From an uncultured Demequina sp. (GTDB taxonomy: Bacteria; Actinomycetota; Actinomycetes; Actinomycetales; Demequinaceae), in the NCBI GenBank assembly GCA_937925595.1, contig CALALQ010000372.1, positions 1-11,321 of the forward strand: DNA of 11,321 bases. The letters run 5' to 3'. The notes below the pieces were generated by a model. The model searched no databases. It was not told the origin of the DNA and worked only from the letters and a program-made list of their open reading frames with translations. The position numbers and the translations under genes were made by a program. Shown here in pieces: positions 5,200-10,888 of the stretch. Numbering within the stretch: the stretch's first letter is position 1; the number at the start of each line of letters is the position of its first letter.

Positions 5200-6434
5200 T
5201 TCTTACCTCCCCAGGACAGGTTTGTCAGGCCACCGGACTTCTTCTCGGCCTTGCCGAGCCAGCCCAGCGACGGCTTCTCCACCGCAGGCTCCTCCGCAGC
5301 AGGCGCCTCGACGACGGGCTCGTCCTCGAAGGTCGGCTGGAACGAGAACACGTCCGGCACCTCAGGCAGGTCCGAAGCGACAGTCTCGGCCTCGGCCTCG
5401 GCCTCGATGACCGACTCGACCTCGACGGCGGCAGGCTTGCCGGCGATGAGGCTGTCGAAGTCGGCGAGGATGGGGTCGGCGACCTCTGCCGGCTCCTCGG
5501 CGAGCGCGGGCTCCGTCTCGACGGTGGTCTCGGTCTCGATGTCCACGGCGACCGCGTCGGGGGCGGCGACCGGCTCGTCGGCGAACTCTACGGCGACGGG
5601 GACGTCGGCGTACTCCACGTCAGCGGCCTCGTCGCGAGCCTCGAAGGCGGCGGCGAGCTGCTCGGCGGCGTAGTCGGCACCGTCGGTGACATCCACCGCC
5701 TCGACCTCGACCTCCGTCTCGACGACCTCGGTCTCGCCGGTGAGGATCTCGTCGGCGAGGTTCGCGGGAACCTCGAACGGGACGTCCACCTCGACACGCT
5801 TGGCGAGCTCGGCCTCAGCCTTGGCAGTGATGGCCTCGACGAGGACGTCGATGATGTTCGTCCAGTCGGCGCGGCGACGGTCCGTGATGTGACGGTTGTA
5901 GAGCCGGTCGAAGACGATGTGCTCCCAGAACGGGTCGATCTCACCCTCGACCTCGGGCTTGTCGTCGACGAGGAAGTCCGCGAAGTGGCGGGTCTTGTCG
6001 AGCGTGACGGTGACGCGCTTGTCGAGCAGACCGTCGAAGTCCACGTGGAAGCGGTGGAACTTCGCCGACGCGGAGTACAGGTTGTCCGTGCGGTGCGACG
6101 TGCACACCGACAGGTCAACGCCGGCGTTCATGATGGCGGGGATGAGCTCGAGAGCCTCCTCGTACATGGGGATGGTCGACCAGTCGAGGTTCCGCATCGA
6201 GTCCTGCAGCGCCTCCGCAGTCTCCTTGTCCAGGCCGTAGCCGACGTCGAAACGCTCGAACGGGCCGGTCACCTGGAGGTGCGGGTAGCGGCGGTTGTGG
6301 TACTCGAGGTAGGGCTCCTCGAACGGGTTGATGACCCCGTCAGCGTCGAACGCGACGGTGGGAACGCGACCGAACGCGTCCTTGAACAGGGCGACTGCAT
6401 CTCGCAGTCGATGGAGGGCAAATTGGTAGTCCAT
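5196..6434 (-). CDS. NT5C-like HAD phosphatase with long acidic tail
   Basis: This 412-residue protein has two parts. Residues 1 to about 195 form a HAD domain: 'DADGVI' (30-35) is motif I with the nucleophile Asp30, 'CTSHR' (111-115) is motif II, Lys147 is the likely motif III lysine and 'VDDKPE' (156-161) is motif IV. The layout resembles 5'(3')-deoxyribonucleotidases (NT5C family), which remove phosphate from dNMPs. Residues about 215-390 are a low-complexity tail rich in Glu, Val, Ala and Asp; the last 25 or so residues turn basic ('LGKAEKKSGGLTNLSWGGKK'). The tail is probably disordered and roughly doubles the usual length of the family. The ATG at 6434 lies seven bases after CGCGCATAG and has no Shine-Dalgarno. 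The downstream diphosphohydrolase makes dNMP, this enzyme's likely substrate, which supports a joint role in nucleotide turnover. Confidence 0.85.
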   Translation of the reverse strand: MDYQFALHRLRDAVALFKDAFGRVPTVAFDADGVINPFEEPYLEYHNRRYPHLQVTGPFERFDVGYGLDKETAEALQDSMRNLDWSTIPMYEEALELIPAIMNAGVDLSVCTSHRTDNLYSASAKFHRFHVDFDGLLDKRVTVTLDKTRHFADFLVDDKPEVEGEIDPFWEHIVFDRLYNRHITDRRRADWTNIIDVLVEAITAKAEAELAKRVEVDVPFEVPANLADEILTGETEVVETEVEVEAVDVTDGADYAAEQLAAAFEARDEAADVEYADVPVAVEFADEPVAAPDAVAVDIETETTVETEPALAEEPAEVADPILADFDSLIAGKPAAVEVESVIEAEAEAETVASDLPEVPDVFSFQPTFEDEPVVEAPAAEEPAVEKPSLGWLGKAEKKSGGLTNLSWGGKK

Positions 6435-6441
6435 GTCACCG

Positions 6442-6450
6442 CTATGCGCG
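6442..6450 (-). promoter_or_regulatory. CGCGCATAG start-associated motif (NT5C-like gene)
   Basis: CGCGCATAG on the minus strand, seven bases before the ATG at 6434. It mirrors the copy at 6491-6499 that faces the plus-strand PLD-like gene, so the divergent region carries the motif at both ends. Confidence 0.55.
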
Positions 6451-6490
6451 TGGGTTCAGTTTTCGCGCGGCCGAAGGCCCCGCTCACGCG

Positions 6491-6499
6491 CGCGCATAG
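6491..6499 (+). promoter_or_regulatory. CGCGCATAG start-associated motif (PLD-like gene)
   Basis: CGCGCATAG on the plus strand, nine bases before the ATG at 6509. GGGGAAG follows directly but ends only three bases from the ATG, too close for a normal Shine-Dalgarno. Confidence 0.55.
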
Positions 6500-6508
6500 G
6501 GGAAGCAC

Positions 6509-7336
6509 ATGGCTTCCCGGACGAACCTCAACACCATCCACCCGCGCAGCAAGGGCGGGTACGACTGGGGTGCCCAGAACCGGTTCACGACCTCCGGGGA
6601 CGTGACCGTGTACTTCGGTGACGTTGCCTCCGCTGTGGAGGCGTTCATCCGCGACTCCCCGATGATCGTCGGGGCGGTCGCCTGGGTGAAGTCCAAGCGA
6701 CTGATCGCTGCGCTCTCAGAGCGACCTGTGGCGCTCGTCGTCAACAAGGAGTTCGCGCTGCGGGTGGACGGGTCTCACGAGCGGGCCCCGCTCATGTCCC
6801 TGCGAGGCGGCGTGCCCACAGCCGGGTTCCCCGACCCTCCCCCGGCAGATGAGCTCCTGGAACCGGTCCGGTGCGCCGGTCACGCGGTCAAGGGGAAGTT
6901 CGGCGCGCTCATGCACCACAAGTTCCTCGTCCGCCTCGACGAGCAGGCCAGGCCTGTCGTGGTGTGGACCGGGTCGTTCAACCTGACCGCTGGTGCCGAG
7001 TCGAACATCGAGAACGGCATGGTCATCGAAGACCCGGCGATCGCTGCGGCGTTCCTGGCGGAGTTCTGCCGGGTGTGGGCACTGTCCGAGCCGCTGACGT
7101 TCACCGCCGGCTCCCCGACGCCCGGGTCGAAGACCATGGCCGCGCCACGGGTGGCGACGCCTCGCAAGACGAAGCGACGCACGGCCCGGAAGAAGGCGTC
7201 CAAAGACGGGATGCCGAAGAAACCTGCCGCGAAGTCGGCGAGCAAGCCGGCTGCGAAATCAGCCGCGAAGACGGCTGCGAAGAAGCCTGCCGCGAAGAAG
7301 ACCCCCGCTAAGCCCGCACGGAGGAAGACGACATGA
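6509..7336 (+). CDS. PLD-superfamily protein with histone-H1-like tail
   Basis: The 275-residue protein has a phospholipase-D-like domain in residues 30-195. 'MHHKFLV' (135-141) gives the catalytic His136 and Lys138 of an HKD motif, and 'WTGSFNLTAGAESNIENG' (153-170) is the usual partner segment. The Asp of the motif, Asp144, is one residue farther away than in the standard HxKx4D. With a single HKD motif it would need to dimerise, as Nuc-type endonucleases of this family do, so a nuclease is likelier than a lipase. Residues 212-275 are Lys/Ala/Pro-rich with repeated 'PAAKS' and 'KKPAAKK', probably disordered and DNA-binding. The gene has its own divergent start region and overlaps the next gene (ATGA). 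The tail resembles that of the 80-residue protein at 1295-1537. Confidence 0.87.
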   Translation: MASRTNLNTIHPRSKGGYDWGAQNRFTTSGDVTVYFGDVASAVEAFIRDSPMIVGAVAWVKSKRLIAALSERPVALVVNKEFALRVDGSHERAPLMSLRGGVPTAGFPDPPPADELLEPVRCAGHAVKGKFGALMHHKFLVRLDEQARPVVVWTGSFNLTAGAESNIENGMVIEDPAIAAAFLAEFCRVWALSEPLTFTAGSPTPGSKTMAAPRVATPRKTKRRTARKKASKDGMPKKPAAKSASKPAAKSAAKTAAKKPAAKKTPAKPARRKTT

Positions 7337-7470
7337 GCCACACCGAAGACCGATTCGAGCGCCGTCAGCGACGCCTGCGCACCGCCTCCAAGTGGGCGGC
7401 GATCATCGCCATCCTCGGCCTTGCCGGGTCGTTCCTGGTGAACTACGCGACGACGTACTACGTCGGCTGA
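7333..7470 (+). CDS. 45-residue single-pass membrane protein
   Basis: This short gene starts with an ATG that overlaps the PLD-like gene's TGA (ATGA). Its first 20 residues are charged and Arg-rich ('RFERRQRRLR'). Residues 21-37 ('WAAIIAILGLAGSFLVN') form one hydrophobic helix, and the last eight residues ('YATTYYVG') should lie outside the membrane by the positive-inside rule. The start overlap and the GC-rich third positions support it as real. Function unknown; a tiny membrane protein beside a nuclease could be a partner or a lysis- or exclusion-related product, but nothing in the sequence decides. It ends three bases before the stop of the convergent RNase H gene. Confidence 0.72.
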   Translation: MSHTEDRFERRQRRLRTASKWAAIIAILGLAGSFLVNYATTYYVG

Positions 7471-7473
7471 GCC

Positions 7474-8325
7474 TTACGCAGCGACGACGTCCTCGGACAG
7501 GTCCGCGACCCGGTTGGCGACTTCGAGGAACGCGTCGGTGCCTGCGAGGTCGCGGGCGCGGCGAGCGTGGACGGCGAGACGGTCGGCACGGTCGTTGAGG
7601 GGGTGCCCGTTGTGGCCCTTCACCCATTCGATGGTGATGGTCCGGCCCTCCCCCGCACGGGCGATGAGGCCCATGACGCGGGCGGCGCCGTTGGAGACGT
7701 GCTCCCCGGCGGGGACACCGGCGAGGGCGTCCTGGGCGAGGCTGATCGCGAACTTCGAGTCGCAGAGGATGTGGAGCGGGCGGGTGCCCTTGTGCGCGCG
7801 GATGGCGTTGAGGATTCCCTCCATCTCGGCGATAAGGATCGACGTGTAACGTCCCGCCTGAGCGTCCCAGCGGCCATATTCGTTGATCCACGCCCACGAC
7901 CCGTCACCGTTGCGTGAGCGGGAACCGTCGACGGCGATGACCAGCGGGGAGGGCTTGGTCTTGGAGGCGTGCTCGTGCCACAGGGCGATGGCGATGTCGC
8001 GGGCGGCGCGGTACGCGTCGTCGGCGACCGCGTTGATGGCCACATCGAGGTAGTCGGAACCGCCGACCTCGTGGACCTGCTTGGCGATGCTCTTGGACCA
8101 TGTCCGCACCAGTGCGTGACGCTGCTGCGCGTGCAGCAGAGCGAACTCGGCGAGGTTGCGGCGCAGCTCCACACCGGCCACACCAGCCCCGGACTCGATG
8201 ATCTCCGAGCCGGTCGCGTCTGAGGCGATGAGCACCCAGCCGCAGGAGACACCGTCGCTGGAGGTGTCGGTGACGATGCCGACGACGGGGTACGCGCCAG
8301 TCAGCGGGGGCAGTTCGGTGGTCAT
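7474..8325 (-). CDS. RNase HI domain protein with a second, degenerate N-terminal half
   Basis: The 283-residue protein has a complete RNase HI domain at about 127-255. 'VIAVDGS' gives Asp133, 'AEMEGILNAI' gives Glu167, 'ILCDSK' gives Asp189, 'VKGHNG' gives His238 and 'NDRADRLA' gives Asp248, matching the DEDD site and the flexible His of E. coli RNase HI. It should cut RNA in RNA:DNA hybrids, for example to remove primers or R-loops. Residues 12-118 look like a worn copy of the same fold: 'VTDTSSDGVSCGWVLIASD' resembles the first hairpin, 'RRNLAEFALLHA' the Glu helix, and 'VRTWSKSIAKQV' the strand where Asp should be. The ATG at 8325 has AAAGGAA eight bases upstream. It is longer than typical RNase HI (about 150 residues). 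The promoter-like element is 36 bases before the ATG. Confidence 0.88.
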   Translation of the reverse strand: MTTELPPLTGAYPVVGIVTDTSSDGVSCGWVLIASDATGSEIIESGAGVAGVELRRNLAEFALLHAQQRHALVRTWSKSIAKQVHEVGGSDYLDVAINAVADDAYRAARDIAIALWHEHASKTKPSPLVIAVDGSRSRNGDGSWAWINEYGRWDAQAGRYTSILIAEMEGILNAIRAHKGTRPLHILCDSKFAISLAQDALAGVPAGEHVSNGAARVMGLIARAGEGRTITIEWVKGHNGHPLNDRADRLAVHARRARDLAGTDAFLEVANRVADLSEDVVAA

Positions 8326-8361
8326 GGGGTCGGTTCCTTTCGGTACGGTTGCCTACCCCCT

Positions 8362-8393
8362 CCATGCGCAGTGCCGGCTGGTTCGTGGGTCAC
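8362..8393 (-). promoter_or_regulatory. bipartite promoter-like element, copy 2 (RNase H gene)
   Basis: On the minus strand: GTGACCCACG (8393-8384), a 10-base spacer, CACTGCGCAT (8373-8364), then GG. The first box is identical to that of copy 3, the second to copies 1 and 3. It is 36 bases before the ATG at 8325, leaving a leader that carries AAAGGAA. Confidence 0.6.
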
Positions 8394-8403
8394 GGGGACG
8401 CAG

Positions 8404-8436
8404 AAAGACCCGGGGCATCGCTGCATCCGGGTCTTT
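8404..8436 (-). terminator. perfect 10-bp terminator stem
   Basis: AAAGACCCGG (8404-8413) and CCGGGTCTTT (8427-8436) pair without mismatch around a 13-base loop. It could work on either strand. On the minus strand the stem ends in TCTTTCT and lies after the HAD gene and the putative small RNA, so the minus direction fits best. Confidence 0.72.
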
Positions 8437-8555
8437 CCTCGCGCCCCCCCCATGCACGGAGGTGCTGGGCGGGAAACTGCCCCAGTCCCGCCCAGCGGCT
8501 CTGAGCCCCCAAGCTCAGAGCGTGAACCCGTTCATCCCCCAGAGGAACCGGTTCC
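8404..8555 (-). ncRNA. candidate structured small RNA
   Basis: The 265-base gap between the RNase H and HAD genes contains no convincing gene. It holds, in minus-strand order: promoter-like element copy 3 (8594-8562); a palindrome GGAACCGGTTCC (8544-8555) where transcription would be expected to begin; a 9-bp stem (8498-8506 with 8513-8521, arms GCTCTGAGC); an 11-bp stem (8464-8474 with 8486-8496, arms GCTGGGCGGGA); and the 10-bp terminator stem (8404-8436). A promoter, successive stems and a terminator together suggest an RNA of about 150 bases. No tRNA or known RNA family is recognised. A 55-codon open frame (8390-8557) crosses all the stems and is judged incidental. Read-through from the HAD gene into the terminator is the alternative explanation. 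Confidence 0.5.
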
Positions 8556-8561
8556 ATTCAT

Positions 8562-8594
8562 CTATGCGCAGTGTCTATGTGATCCGTGGGTCAC
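8562..8594 (-). promoter_or_regulatory. bipartite promoter-like element, copy 3 (putative small RNA)
   Basis: On the minus strand: GTGACCCACG (8594-8585), an 11-base spacer, CACTGCGCAT (8573-8564), then AG. It begins inside the HAD gene's stop codon region, and no protein gene follows for over 200 bases, only stem-loops and a terminator. Confidence 0.6.
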
Positions 8595-9199
8595 TTCCGC
8601 AGGGACGTGACGAACTCCCTCATCAGGGCCATGTTCTTGGCTGTGATCCCCAGGTCGTAGACGGGTGCGATGAGCAGCTTCGGAAGGTCCGGGAACCTCG
8701 CTTCGATCTCCTCGCGCCACATCGGCACCTCTTCGTCGTCGACCCAGATGAACGGGCGCGGGTCGGCGCCCAGGATCCGGATGAGCTCATCGACCTTCCA
8801 CCGGAGGGGGATGGCGCCGAGCTCGTCATCGAACGGGCGGCCGGGGAACCGCGCCTTCTCGTACTCGAACGGCGCACCGCCGGTCTGGGTGAAGAACGCG
8901 TCCACCTGGTCGTGCTCGAGCCAGGACGTCAGCATCTTGACATCCGCCCCGAGCGCGGCGATGTCTTCACGCAGCCGCATCGACGTCTTCACCGTAGTCC
9001 GGTAGGTGACGTGTGTGGTCTTCGGCTTGCGGGAGGCGACCCACGCCGGCATCTCCTCCCGCCGCTCCCTCGGCCGAAGGCGCGGGTGGACCTGGTCGAT
9101 GGGGATGCGGGTGACGATCGTGTGCGTCCGCTCGAACCCGTACTTCGCCTGAGGCCCGTGGAGGACGCCGTCCACGTCAAGGAACGCGTGCACTCTCAC
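8591..9199 (-). CDS. HAD-family protein, RNA-repair-associated (SAK) type
   Basis: The 202-residue protein is a HAD phosphatase: 'FLDVDGVL' (6-13) holds the nucleophile Asp8 and Asp10, 'LTSW' (90-93) is motif II, Lys135 is a candidate motif III residue and 'WVDDE' (152-156) is motif IV. The 'PFIWVDDE' segment and a late 'YDLGITAKNMALMREF' match the HAD domain described in so-called Swiss-army-knife RNA repair proteins, here without ligase or kinase partners. Substrate unknown. The GTG at 9199 overlaps the upstream stop (GTGA), like the diphosphohydrolase gene; a GTG at 9193 is the alternative, slightly better placed after GAGG. The stop overlaps the first box of promoter-like copy 3. Confidence 0.82.
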   Translation of the reverse strand: MRVHAFLDVDGVLHGPQAKYGFERTHTIVTRIPIDQVHPRLRPRERREEMPAWVASRKPKTTHVTYRTTVKTSMRLREDIAALGADVKMLTSWLEHDQVDAFFTQTGGAPFEYEKARFPGRPFDDELGAIPLRWKVDELIRILGADPRPFIWVDDEEVPMWREEIEARFPDLPKLLIAPVYDLGITAKNMALMREFVTSLRK

Positions 9200-9990
9200 A
9201 CCTCGACGAACGCTTCCCGGCCTGCGGCGAGCGCAGCGCGGGCTTTGCGCATCAGGCGGCCGGCGGTGGTCCGGTCGTCGGGGTACGCGCGGACGTGGCG
9301 GGGAAGGAACACGTCTCGGAAAGCGTCGTCGGTGGTGGAAATGTACCCGCCGCGGCAGGTGATGATGGCGGTCTGGTCGCCGCGGGTGACGGTGACCTTC
9401 TCCACGGTCGCGCCGTGCGCGTCGAGGATGACTGCCGCCTGCCCCTGCCGGCCTCTCCGGATGAGGGTGGTGACGATGGTCACGAGCTGGGCGGTGAAGT
9501 CTGCGGGCGCGTCGTCGTAGATGACGGTGAGGGTGAAGTCCCACCCGTGGGCGACCGCTTCGACGGCGAGGTCGGTGAGGTCGGACGCGGTCAGTTGCGG
9601 GGCGTACACCTGGCCTGTCGCGACCGGGGTTGCCCACCGGGTGTGCCCGGCGTCCTGCTCCTGCCCGAACGAGTCGGGGTCGGCGTCCTGGGTGTTGCGG
9701 ACGAGGAACGCCATGCCCATGTTCGAGTCGATGAGGATCTGCGACCGTTCAGCAGCGACCGCCTGCGGCGGCTGTTCGGGTGCGTCCTGGTGCGGTGCGA
9801 GGTCGAGCTGGAACGTCTCGCAGTAGCTGACCTCATCCGGTCCCCACGTCACCTGCCACCTGTCTCCGCGGCGGCCGGTGACACGTCCGACGGTCTGGTC
9901 GGGGATGACGTGGAAGTGAGATTCGAGGAACCGGTCGGGCACGGCCAGGACGACCTGGGCGCCGACGTAGAGGGTCGGGAGCGGGCTCAT
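9196..9990 (-). CDS. hypothetical protein, 264 residues, SH3-like N-terminus
   Basis: I do not recognise this protein. Residues 7-63 ('VGAQVVLAVPDRF' through 'GRVTGRRGDRWQVTWGP' to 'ETFQLDL') look like a small beta-barrel of the SH3/KOW type, often RNA- or protein-binding. An Ala/Gln/Pro linker (66-81) follows, then a mixed region (82-180). Residues 188-234 ('LDAHGATVEKVTVTRGDQT' onward, with 'GGYIS' at 214-218) resemble the C-terminal end of the next upstream protein (9999-10601), which has 'TDATGAEIASLVL' and 'GQYIS' in the same order. The tail is Arg/Ala-rich. The ATG at 9990 lies eight bases after CGCGCATAG, which also contains the upstream gene's stop codon. Downstream, it overlaps the HAD gene's GTG. 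Confidence 0.82.
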   Translation of the reverse strand: MSPLPTLYVGAQVVLAVPDRFLESHFHVIPDQTVGRVTGRRGDRWQVTWGPDEVSYCETFQLDLAPHQDAPEQPPQAVAAERSQILIDSNMGMAFLVRNTQDADPDSFGQEQDAGHTRWATPVATGQVYAPQLTASDLTDLAVEAVAHGWDFTLTVIYDDAPADFTAQLVTIVTTLIRRGRQGQAAVILDAHGATVEKVTVTRGDQTAIITCRGGYISTTDDAFRDVFLPRHVRAYPDDRTTAGRLMRKARAALAAGREAFVEV

Positions 9991-9998
9991 GGTCCCGT

Positions 9999-10007
9999 CT
10001 ATGCGCG
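9999..10007 (-). promoter_or_regulatory. CGCGCATAG start-associated motif overlapping a stop codon
   Basis: The last nine bases of the upstream gene spell CGCGCATAG on the minus strand; its TAG is that gene's stop codon. The next ATG follows eight bases later. Because the bases also encode Arg-Ala-stop, this copy could be chance, but its distance to the start equals that of the others. Confidence 0.4.
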
Positions 10008-10601
10008 CAGCAGCGGGGTGAGCACCTGGTCGAGGGCGACCCGTGACGCGGAGATGTACTGCCCGTCGGAGGTGAGCGTCACGTGGCCGCCGGCCCCGTG
10101 GAGGACGAGGGAGGCGATCTCCGCGCCTGTCGCGTCGGTCAGGGCGCGGATGCCGTCACTGTCGATGCCGCCCCAGATGTCGGTGAGCAGGTGCCGTTCG
10201 ATTGCGGGGGCGGCCCAGTCGGCGGTGTCCACCGGGAAGGTGACCGCGACCCGCTCCACTGCGAACCCTGCGCCGGCTGCAGCGGCGATTACCTCCGGGA
10301 ACCGGGATGCGAGGTCGAAGGGGACCGCGTCGGAGATCCCGTCGGCGACGAGGCGTTCCGCAACCGCTGCGGCACTGCCGGGGACGGCGGGGTGCAGTTC
10401 GAGGGTGCGGGTGTTCTGCCGGTGGATGACGACCCAGTCGGTGCGGGACCGCTCGTGCAGCAGCGGCTCCGCCCATCCGCGGGCGATCCGGTCGGCGAGA
10501 CGTTCACAGTCGCAGTTCTCCAGTGACCCGGGATGCCCGCAGTGGCGGTGGATGAGGTCGGTGAGCGCGGAGGTCTCCGCGCGAGTGATGGGGGCGGTCA
10601 T
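9999..10601 (-). CDS. hypothetical protein, 200 residues, paralogous C-terminus
   Basis: No family recognised. Near the N-terminus 'HRHCGHPGSLENCDCERLADRIA' (18-40) places His18, His20, Cys21, Cys30 and Cys32 close together, which could bind zinc. The middle (75-125) is Ala-rich with predicted helices and strands. The end, residues 155-200, with 'TDATGAEIAS' and 'DGQYISASRVALDQVL', matches the end of the 264-residue protein encoded just downstream, which suggests duplication of this part. Its ATG overlaps the preceding gene's stop (ATGA). Its final codons form the CGCGCATAG motif before the next gene. Confidence 0.82.
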   Translation of the reverse strand: MTAPITRAETSALTDLIHRHCGHPGSLENCDCERLADRIARGWAEPLLHERSRTDWVVIHRQNTRTLELHPAVPGSAAAVAERLVADGISDAVPFDLASRFPEVIAAAAGAGFAVERVAVTFPVDTADWAAPAIERHLLTDIWGGIDSDGIRALTDATGAEIASLVLHGAGGHVTLTSDGQYISASRVALDQVLTPLLRA

Positions 10602-10888
10602 CGTTCGATCCCTGCATAGTCGGCGGTGGTGTTGTAGGCGTACTCCTCCGCCTCGATGTCGCTGTCGCCGTTGCGGAGGGCAGCTTCGAGGTTCTTGCGG
10701 AACTCCTTGCTGAACCCGGCGAGGGTGGACCCGTCGAGGGCGACCATCCAGGTGACCCAGTCGTACTGGCCGGAGTTGTAGCGGGCATCGACCTTTTCGA
10801 GGTCGTCCACCTTCTCCCCGTACCGGAACGCACGCATCAGCTCGTTCACACGGGCCTTGTCCACGTCGAAGGTCTGCGGGTCTTCCAT
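10598..10888 (-). CDS. small acidic hypothetical protein, 96 residues
   Basis: The product is unknown to me. It is charged, with a helical first half ('DKARVNELMRAFRYGEKVDDLEKVDARY', about 10-37), a 'WVTWMVALDGSTLAGFSKEF' middle (44-63) that should mix strand and helix, and an acidic end ('DSDIEAEEYAYNTT'). There is no signal peptide, membrane segment or Cys. The ATG overlaps the upstream stop by one base (TGATG), and its own stop overlaps the next ATG (ATGA), so the three genes are coupled in translation. Confidence 0.78.
   Translation of the reverse strand: MEDPQTFDVDKARVNELMRAFRYGEKVDDLEKVDARYNSGQYDWVTWMVALDGSTLAGFSKEFRKNLEAALRNGDSDIEAEEYAYNTTADYAGIER

Noticed and set aside
8404..8555. 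A tRNA in the 8326-8590 gap
   Set aside because: No seven-pair acceptor, T-arm GTTCGA-type loop or anticodon arm could be assembled from the stems.
8390..8557. 55-codon open frame on the minus strand
   Set aside because: It crosses all stem-loops and the terminator, has no Shine-Dalgarno and shows no recognisable motif; GC-rich DNA gives such frames often.
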